A DNA stretch of 21,461 nt, taken from the NCBI GenBank assembly GCA_037969115.1, contig JBBKWQ010000125.1, forward strand, positions 1-21,461. The letters are read 5' to 3'. Below are positions 15,224-21,461 of the stretch, piece by piece. Each line of letters starts with the position of its first letter. The first letter of the stretch is position 1. This DNA is from JBBKWQ01 sp037969115 (GTDB lineage Bacteria > Actinomycetota > Acidimicrobiia > Acidimicrobiales > Ilumatobacteraceae). Both the position numbers and the translations under genes were made by a program. The notes under the pieces are model-generated. The model was not told where the DNA came from, did not search any database, and saw only the letters and a program-made list of their open reading frames with translations.

Positions 15224-16894
15224 ATGGGTGATGTTGCTGCGGTGGAGCTGGCGGATGACTTCTGGGCGTATTTCCGGACCACAGAGCAGCTGTGGAACAT
15301 CGATCGGGGCGACGTCGATCAGATCGAACACTGGGAAGACCTCAGCCCCGACGGCGTGGCAGACCGTGTGTCACGGCTGGCGAACTTTGCCGAACGAGCC
15401 GACGACGTCGGCCGCGGAGAGCTGAGTGACCGCTCCCGTTCGTTGGTGGGGGCGGTGGCCTTCAGCGCTCGGGCGACGGCGTCGACCTTGCCGGACACGC
15501 GTGATATCTCTCTGGTCGCCGGCATGTTCAACGTGATGGCGTTTCTGCGCTTCATGGTCCCTGGTTACGGCTTGACCACCCGCGAGCACGGACGCGGGTA
15601 CGTCGCCAAGTTGCGGTCCACTCCTTCGTTCATCGAGACCTGGATCGCCGGCCTCCAAGAGGGTCTGGCTGAGGGCAGGTGTGCCACCGCCCGCGGCATC
15701 ACGGAGGCGATCGCCCAGCTCGACGACATCATCGACACCGATCCGGCCGACGATCCGCTCGTCTCGCAGGATCCGCCGACGGAGATGTCCGACCGGGAGG
15801 TCGACCAGTGGCGGGCCGAGATCGTCGAATGTGTCCGAGAGTCCGTGCGACCAGCGTTGGTTCGTCTGCGCACCATGCTGCATGACTCTGCGCTTGCCGG
15901 GGCGCGGCCCGACGACCAACCAGGAATCTGCCACCTCGCCGGTGCCGATGACGCCTACCAAGCGCTGCTCCACGCGGCGACCTCGACGGATCTGACCGCT
16001 GACGAGGTGCACGAGATCGGATGCGTTCAGCTGGCTCTCCTCGATGAGGAGTATCGAGTGCTCGGTCAGGCCGCCTTCGGAGTCGCCGATCCCGTCGAAC
16101 TCCGTGGTCGCCTCCGTGACGATCCAAGTTTTCGATACGCGTCGCCGACCGATGTGATCACCGATGCCGAGGCCGCGCTCGAACGCTCGCAGGCGGAGGC
16201 GTCGCGTTGGTTCACGCGTCTGCCTGGGGCGACATGCTCACCGGTCGCCGTCGACGGCGGCCCGATGGCGTACTACACGGCGCCGTCACCGGACGGGGCA
16301 CGAGGTGGAACGTTCTTCTTCAACATCTCTGAACCGGCGATGTGGACCCGGTTCGGTCTCGAGGTCGCCACGTTCCACGAATCGGTGCCCGGCCATCACC
16401 TCCAACTGGCCCTTGCCCTGGAACTCGATCTTCATCCTGTGCTCGCTGAGCTGGAGGTCACCAGCTACGGCGAGGGGTGGGGCTTGTACGCCGAACGTCT
16501 CGCTGACGAAATGTCGCTGTACAGCGGCCCGGTCCAGCGACTCGGCATGTTGACGCTCGACTCGCTGCGCGCCGCTCGGCTGGTCGTCGACACTGGCCTT
16601 CATGCACGTGGTTGGACGCGCGACGAGGCGATCGCGTTCCTCGTGTCGAGCACTGCGCTCGTCTACGACAACGCCGCACGCGAGGTGGACCGATACATCG
16701 CCAGTCCGGGCCAGGCAACGAGCTACATGATCGGACGCCTCGAAATCGACCGCCTCCGGGCTGACGCCACAGAGCGCCTCGGCGATCGGTTCTCATTACC
16801 CGAGTTTCACGCCGCCGTGCTCGGCAACGGGATGACACCGCTCACCGAACTCAGCCGAACCATCGAGGCCTGGGTCGACCAGACCAGCTTCTGA
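15224..16894 (+). CDS. DUF885 family protein, putative metallo-hydrolase/peptidase
   Basis: 556 residues, normal for DUF885. The hallmark zinc-type motif HESVPGHH is at 385-392 (H385, E386, H391, H392), followed by TSYGEGWGLYAERLA (413-427) with a candidate third ligand E417. PGQATSYMIG is at 495-504 near the C-terminus. These three blocks define the family, which resembles M3-like and carboxypeptidase-type metalloenzymes. The substrate is unknown. No signal peptide or transmembrane segment is visible, so it is probably cytoplasmic. No ribosome-binding site precedes the ATG and the exact start is moderately certain. It stands alone between two decayed genes. Confidence 0.9.
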   Translation: MGDVAAVELADDFWAYFRTTEQLWNIDRGDVDQIEHWEDLSPDGVADRVSRLANFAERADDVGRGELSDRSRSLVGAVAFSARATASTLPDTRDISLVAGMFNVMAFLRFMVPGYGLTTREHGRGYVAKLRSTPSFIETWIAGLQEGLAEGRCATARGITEAIAQLDDIIDTDPADDPLVSQDPPTEMSDREVDQWRAEIVECVRESVRPALVRLRTMLHDSALAGARPDDQPGICHLAGADDAYQALLHAATSTDLTADEVHEIGCVQLALLDEEYRVLGQAAFGVADPVELRGRLRDDPSFRYASPTDVITDAEAALERSQAEASRWFTRLPGATCSPVAVDGGPMAYYTAPSPDGARGGTFFFNISEPAMWTRFGLEVATFHESVPGHHLQLALALELDLHPVLAELEVTSYGEGWGLYAERLADEMSLYSGPVQRLGMLTLDSLRAARLVVDTGLHARGWTRDEAIAFLVSSTALVYDNAAREVDRYIASPGQATSYMIGRLEIDRLRADATERLGDRFSLPEFHAAVLGNGMTPLTELSRTIEAWVDQTSF

Positions 16895-16932
16895 ACAGCA
16901 TCATCGACGTTTGCTCGGATCGTTCGAAGAAT

Positions 16933-17033
16933 TCACCACCACACCACCACATCCCACCCGGCACGGGCGAGTGTGATCGCGGCCACGAGCCCGTTGGGTC
17001 GGGATACACCACGACCGCCGATCGTCCCGTCAC
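16933..17033 (-). pseudogene. N-terminal relic of an FAD/NAD(P)-binding oxidoreductase
   Basis: Directly after the FtsX-3 stop, the reverse strand reads from GTG 17033 as VTGRSAVVVYPD. After a frame change it reads PNGLVAAITLARAGWDVVVWW and stops at 16933. Joined, this is the dinucleotide-binding start of phytoene-desaturase-like FAD oxidoreductases (family pattern VVVGSGPNGLVAAITLARAGWDVVV). The GSG glycines are damaged and the rest of the gene is gone. Only about 33 codons remain, so no function is expected. The 3' part runs into a TGG/GTG repeat tract. Confidence 0.5.
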
Positions 17034-17034
17034 G

Positions 17035-19515
17035 TCATTCTCTTCGAAGTACTTCGGCCGGATGATGTCGCAAGCCGAAGCGAACGGGCAACGCGCCGGA
17101 CAAGGCGGCCAATGCCAGGACCGACAGAGCCAGAACCATCACCGGCACCGGGGGAACCACTGGTTCGGCGAGCGTGCCGAACGCGTCGGCCAGCGCGATC
17201 CACAGCCAGCGCCCGGCCACGATTCCCAAGGGCAGACCGACCATCAGCCCGACGATGCCAATGGTCAGGCCCTGTGAGACACCGACGGTGGTCACGTCGT
17301 TGTTCGTCGAGCCCATCGACTGCATGACGGCGAGGTCGCGACGCCGTCGACGGACAGCGATGACCATGGCATTCACCACCGTGACGCCGATGACGAGGAC
17401 CAGCAGACCTGACAACACGAGCGGGAGCGATCGCAGGCGGTCGAGGCTGTCGATCTCGGATGGTCGCGGCGCTGGTGCGACAAGGATCGAGTCGTCCGCA
17501 CGGCCCGACAACAGGCCACCCGGTGCGGCGAGCGTTGCTCGAAGTCGATCGCCGAACGTGGCGACATCGACCGACTCACGTAGATCTGCCACGAACGCCA
17601 TCTTGTCCGTCGACTGGTCGAACGATATGAGCGAGTCCGGCGAAACGAGCGCACCGTCGCCGATGGATGTGCGATCGGAGCCCTCGTACAACCCGACTCC
17701 GGGAAGGACGACGCGACCGACGACCACGGCTGGCCCGTCGAAGCCGGACGACCGCAGTGCGACCTCGTCCCCGATCCCCACGCGGAGACGATCCATGGTC
17801 GTCGAGCCGAGCGCGATCTCATCGGCACGCGCCGGCACCCGCCCCGCTGCGATCGTGGGTGCGACGGCGGTGTTGCCGGTCCCGAACGCAACCGAAGTGG
17901 CGGGCCGACCGTCGAGTTCGACCTCGGTGATCCTGACCGTAGTGGCCTTGTCGACGTCGGGATCGGCGCGTAGTACGGCCACGAACTCGTCGATCTGGGC
18001 GTCGTCGAGGACCTCACTGTCCAACTCGATGGAAACATCGAAGTTCGTCCCGTAGAAGCGCCCGTCGCCGACCATACGGTCGAGGCTGGCCGCGAACACG
18101 ATCGTCATCGCCGCGATCGAGACGGCCGTGACCGCGCCGATATTGGTGGCCCGGGTGGGTACAGCCGTGGCACCTCGGCCGGGCTCCAGTCCGAACCGGA
18201 CCCCCGTGACCACGTGCGGTGAGACACCGGCGGAGCCGATCCACGCGGCCACCCTTGACGGGCACACCGGCGTGGCTTCGTGCACGCGTCGCGAGTTCCG
18301 CCACGCAGGCGCGACCCCGATGAGCGCGACGGCCAGAAACCACACGAACGCACCGCCTGCCACCACCAGAACGTTCACGTCCCAACCGGGGTCGGGTTCG
18401 GCATTGCGGGCAGGTCCGACGGGTGTGAACCACGACAAGCCGATCGCAATGAAGACTGCGCCGATCGCGCCGACCGCCCCGGCCACCATCAAACGAAGGA
18501 CGAGCGTCGTCGCCCGATCGCGCCGCGTCGTGCCGATCGCCGCCAGCGACAGGTTGTCGCGCGCGTCGAGTTGACAGCGGCGCGACATGGCCTGCCCGAT
18601 GATCAGGAGACCGAGCAGTGCCGTGATACCGGCGAAGATCGCCAGCGCCAACGCCGCCGGTTCCGTTCCCCTCAGCGCCTTGGCGCGCGTGACGTCACGA
18701 GTCTGGAACACGATCTTCTCGTCGGGCACCATTGCCTCGACCACCGATCGGAAGGCGACGACCTGATCGCGGCTCGTCAGTCGCACGACCGCGCCCCACC
18801 AGCCGAGTGAGGGCTCGCCGAGCGATCGGTAGAGCGCCGGCGTGATCCAGGCGCTCTGTGGTTCGTAGCTCTGGTCGACGACGATGCCGTCGAGCCCATT
18901 GCCGATGCCGACCACCTTCAAGTCGACCGCCGTACCGAAGTCGGGCGCATTGATCACCTCGAACATTGCGTGCTCGTCGTTCTCCTCGTCGCTCCTCAAC
19001 CGGCCAAGGTCGTCGCTCGACAGAATCGTCGCTTCGATCACGTCACCGACATCTCGACCAGAAGCCGAGGCGTACGTCCGATCCAGATACACCTCGTCGA
19101 GCACGTCGGGGTCGGGCATCCGGCCATCGAGCAGGACGGGACGGTGGAACTCCCATGGTGCACCGCCCGTGGTGCCGAGCGCGAACAGTCCCGAGAAGAG
19201 GTCCTCCATGGTGCGGACTCGGCCGTCTCTCGACAGGACGAGCACACCGCTGATCCGTGAGATCTGCTCCACCATCGGCAGCGCGGCGAGAGCCTCGTAG
19301 TCCAGTGCGCTCTCGTCACCGTCGTCGGGATTGACGAGGATGTCCGCAGTGTCCATCTTCTCGATCAGCCGATCGACCGCCGTCGACGTGCGGATCGAGC
19401 CGGCCAGTCCGGCCAGTACAAGTCCCCCGACGAGCGCGACGAGAACTGCGAGCCCGACAAGGTTCCTCCAGCCGTGTCGAAGCTGAGTAGCGGCCACGGT
19501 TCGCGCAGTTCGCAT
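17035..19515 (-). CDS. FtsX-like ABC transporter permease (FtsX-3)
   Basis: 826 residues from ATG 19515; the TTG one codon before it is not needed. Eight helices are predicted near 18-40, 286-310, 337-362, 382-404, 455-477, 697-719, 745-770 and 790-812. Two large outer domains lie between helices 1 and 2 and between helices 5 and 6: the duplicated-FtsX topology. After helix 6, RRRRRDLAVMQSMGSTNNDV is the ATPase-coupling loop, and the C-terminus HPAEVLRRE is the canonical family ending. It is a third, divergent member beside FtsX-1 and FtsX-2, and no ATPase is adjacent. It may borrow the ATPase at 4223 or one outside the window. Upstream is a palindrome shared in part with the FtsX-1 promoter. 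No ribosome-binding site is seen, and TGATTT lies just 5 nt before the ATG, so a leaderless mRNA is possible. Confidence 0.93.
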   Translation of the reverse strand: MRTARTVAATQLRHGWRNLVGLAVLVALVGGLVLAGLAGSIRTSTAVDRLIEKMDTADILVNPDDGDESALDYEALAALPMVEQISRISGVLVLSRDGRVRTMEDLFSGLFALGTTGGAPWEFHRPVLLDGRMPDPDVLDEVYLDRTYASASGRDVGDVIEATILSSDDLGRLRSDEENDEHAMFEVINAPDFGTAVDLKVVGIGNGLDGIVVDQSYEPQSAWITPALYRSLGEPSLGWWGAVVRLTSRDQVVAFRSVVEAMVPDEKIVFQTRDVTRAKALRGTEPAALALAIFAGITALLGLLIIGQAMSRRCQLDARDNLSLAAIGTTRRDRATTLVLRLMVAGAVGAIGAVFIAIGLSWFTPVGPARNAEPDPGWDVNVLVVAGGAFVWFLAVALIGVAPAWRNSRRVHEATPVCPSRVAAWIGSAGVSPHVVTGVRFGLEPGRGATAVPTRATNIGAVTAVSIAAMTIVFAASLDRMVGDGRFYGTNFDVSIELDSEVLDDAQIDEFVAVLRADPDVDKATTVRITEVELDGRPATSVAFGTGNTAVAPTIAAGRVPARADEIALGSTTMDRLRVGIGDEVALRSSGFDGPAVVVGRVVLPGVGLYEGSDRTSIGDGALVSPDSLISFDQSTDKMAFVADLRESVDVATFGDRLRATLAAPGGLLSGRADDSILVAPAPRPSEIDSLDRLRSLPLVLSGLLVLVIGVTVVNAMVIAVRRRRRDLAVMQSMGSTNNDVTTVGVSQGLTIGIVGLMVGLPLGIVAGRWLWIALADAFGTLAEPVVPPVPVMVLALSVLALAALSGALPVRFGLRHHPAEVLRRE

Positions 19516-19574
19516 CAAGAAAATCAGAACACGTCACCGTCACCGCGGCAAGGATGATGACGCCACTCACGACG

Positions 19575-19588
19575 GGGTGCTAGCACCC
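19575..19588. promoter_or_regulatory. Perfect palindrome GGGTGCTAGCACCC upstream of FtsX-3
   Basis: A 14-bp perfect palindrome with its GTGCTAGCAC core at 19577-19586, 62 bp before the FtsX-3 ATG. The core matches GTGCTGGCAC at 2754-2763 at 9 of 10 bases, and that copy lies at nearly the same distance from the FtsX-1 start. It is a probable regulator-binding site; the regulator is not known. The rest of the 229-bp gap (to 19747) shows nothing recognisable. Confidence 0.55.
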
Positions 19589-19747
19589 GATCGATGACGG
19601 GGCTGCTGCTGTCCGTAGTGGGCGCACGGAGGAGTCCCTCGTGCTTCGTGATCGGTGCTGCCTCAAGATTCGGTGCAGGACTCGATGACGTGGGGAGAAC
19701 CCGCGTGGACTCGCTCCTCTGCGTGACGTCGTTACGGAAGCGGACGC

Positions 19748-21461
19748 TCATGCCGGCGGAGCGTCCACCAGTTGATCGAAGGCGAGGCCACTCGAGCCCT
19801 CGCCGCGACCGGTCGACTTGCGCGCTCCATACCAGGTGACGACGGAACCGTCGGGTAGTCGGGTGCGCTGGTAGCACTGGCTGACCGCGGCCCCGGCGCG
19901 GGGTACCTCCTCCTCATGGATGAGGTATTGATGCGGCATGTCGTGTCGCAGGAGTGGCGTGCGCGGCCGGATCTTCTGCGGGTTCGGATGTCCCTCGATG
20001 AACCGAGGAAGTGCGGCGCGCTGCAGTTGGGTTTCGCGTGTGCTGCCGTCGACGTGTACGGCGATGAACGGGATCCACTGCTCCGGTACCTCGTTCATCA
20101 CGCGGTAGCGAACCGGCGCCGCGGGCGGTGGCGGCGTGACCGGACCCACCCCGGCGATCCGGCGCAGGTGCGATCGGTACTCGTGCGCTGCCTCTGGCCC
20201 CGCTCGGCGCCATCCGGTGGGCAGTGGGATCTGGTGCTCGATGGCCCAGACCATGTTGGCCATCTCGTCACGCACCAACGCAACGTCCTCGAGCGCCTCA
20301 CCCTCTTGCACCTTCGGCGCCGTGGGCAGCATCACCAGCTGAGGCACCGCCGGAGCTTGGCGGCCGGTGACGCCCGGCGCGTCCTCGGTCAGGGTGAACA
20401 TCGTCCAGCGCTCCCAGTCGGATCCCGTCGGATGGTCATTGACGGGCGTGACCCACAACCGCTCATCGAACACGGTGCTGATCGCGACGCCGCGCACCTC
20501 GGCCACGCAGCCGGTCGGAAGCGTCCACGGCACCACGAACCAGTCGTTGGCGAACGCCAGAGCGAACTCCATGAGCATGAGCTTGCCGAGGTCGGTCGTG
20601 TCAGGGTCAACCTGGCCGAAGTTGGTGCGACGGTCCTCGAACGACCACCATCGCGTGTTGGGCATGCCGTCGAACACGACCTGTGTTGGGACGAACGTCT
20701 GCACCTCTCGCGTGAGTGGAAGTGCAGCCGGCACGGCCGGGTCGCCGAGGCGCAACTCATCTCGCCGCTCGAGTGCCCACCAGTCGAGGTTGCCGTGGTG
20801 GTACTCATCCGCGCGCATCACGATCTCGCTCGCGCCGCTGCCGTCGGCTGCGACTTCGCCTGAGGGAGCCGACAACCCGAACGAGTACTCCAGGCGAGCC
20901 GGGAGCCAGGCATCGTCATCGGCGATCGGCTGAGCGATCAGATGTGCGAACCACGTCCTCAGCCGGTCAGCGAGCGCGTCGAGGGCTGCCTCGTCGCCGG
21001 GTGCCGAGATGCCGTCGGCCGCCCGATTCGTGGTCGATTCGGCGAGATATTCGAGCAGCGCGAGACCGTCCATGGCGCGCTCGGCTGCGCATGCCACCTG
21101 CTGCCACGCATCGGCGTGTGCGCAGATGGCTGCGTCGGCGTTGGCGCCGGGATTGGGGACCTGCACGGCGTACAGGTCGCGGTAGTCGTCCCAGTAGTCC
21201 CTGGCGAGCGGTGGTCGGACGTTCTGCAGCAGCTTCCTCCATCGCCTCCCCGCCGCCAGCCGCAGGTCGAGGGAGAGGTACTGCGCACCGGCCCGCAGCG
21301 GCACCGGGCGCGCCTCGACCCGAGCTTCGAGGGCCACGTCCGCGCCGAGGTCATGGACGGCACCATCGGCAGCCTGGTAGCGGTCGATGGTTCGAAGGTC
21401 GATGCATGCCCGGGCCAGCACCGGCGAGCCGGCGTCGTCCCCCTCGAACTCGCCCATCTGC
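19748..21461 (-). CDS. Conserved hypothetical protein, 5' end probably beyond the window
   Basis: At least 569 residues from an in-frame ATG at 21457. The frame stays open to the window edge, so the true start may lie outside. No transmembrane segment or signal peptide is seen. The most distinctive part is near 265-340: MPNTRWWSFEDRRTNFG, DLGKLMLMEFALAFANDWFVVP, then a V-A-E-V-R-G-V strand. I recall similar blocks in uncharacterised proteins of actinobacteria and other bacteria with large genomes, but know no function. A proline-rich linker (TPPPPAAP) near 445-455 separates a C-terminal domain rich in R, H and E. It is transcribed in the same direction as FtsX-3, with a 229-bp gap, so it is probably a separate unit. 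Confidence 0.75.
   Translation of the reverse strand, partial: QMGEFEGDDAGSPVLARACIDLRTIDRYQAADGAVHDLGADVALEARVEARPVPLRAGAQYLSLDLRLAAGRRWRKLLQNVRPPLARDYWDDYRDLYAVQVPNPGANADAAICAHADAWQQVACAAERAMDGLALLEYLAESTTNRAADGISAPGDEAALDALADRLRTWFAHLIAQPIADDDAWLPARLEYSFGLSAPSGEVAADGSGASEIVMRADEYHHGNLDWWALERRDELRLGDPAVPAALPLTREVQTFVPTQVVFDGMPNTRWWSFEDRRTNFGQVDPDTTDLGKLMLMEFALAFANDWFVVPWTLPTGCVAEVRGVAISTVFDERLWVTPVNDHPTGSDWERWTMFTLTEDAPGVTGRQAPAVPQLVMLPTAPKVQEGEALEDVALVRDEMANMVWAIEHQIPLPTGWRRAGPEAAHEYRSHLRRIAGVGPVTPPPPAAPVRYRVMNEVPEQWIPFIAVHVDGSTRETQLQRAALPRFIEGHPNPQKIRPRTPLLRHDMPHQYLIHEEEVPRAGAAVSQCYQRTRLPDGSVVTWYGARKSTGRGEGSSGLAFDQLVDAPPA

Overview
High-GC sequence with leaderless-looking promoters, GTG starts and HisKA_3/NarL-type two-component signalling. 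This points to an actinobacterium, perhaps of the Acidimicrobiia/Ilumatobacter kind; that placement is inferred from style and gene content, not proven. No RNA genes, insertion sequences or CRISPR arrays were seen. Coding density is high, apart from a few gaps that hold regulatory DNA or gene relics.

Left part (1-13553), a signalling and transport island. A large FtsX-type permease (FtsX-1) runs leftward off the window edge. From a shared divergent promoter region, a rightward operon encodes a response regulator fused to a class III nucleotide cyclase, an ABC ATPase that overlaps it by ATGA, and a ten-helix GAF/HisKA_3 histidine kinase. Facing it are two leftward regulators: a NarL/LuxR-type response regulator and a receiver-only protein. 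Diverging from these is a second permease (FtsX-2), followed 37 bp later by a 919-residue cyclase/NB-ARC ATPase/TPR protein.

Middle part (13554-16894). A leftward stress-type group consists of a frameshifted DUF1801-like relic, a DUF1059 protein, an ArsR-family repressor and an SRPBCC (AHSA1-like) protein. The ArsR gene has a promoter whose -35 and -10 are buried in two copies of an inverted repeat, and its GTG start falls about at the predicted transcription start. A rightward DUF885 putative metallohydrolase follows.

Right part (16895-21461). A third large permease (FtsX-3) runs leftward with a decayed N-terminal piece of an FAD/NAD(P)-binding oxidoreductase directly after it. Last is a leftward soluble protein of unknown function that is cut by the window edge.

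How it may work together: one ABC ATPase sits among three distinct FtsX permeases, and one histidine kinase sits among three receiver-domain proteins. A GTGCTRGCAC-like element lies 61-63 bp before the start codons of FtsX-1, the cyclase/ATPase/kinase operon (weaker match) and FtsX-3. This suggests one regulon controlling the permeases. The simplest model is an envelope-stress or peptide-export module that signals by both phosphotransfer and a cyclic nucleotide. The regulon and the model are inferences.
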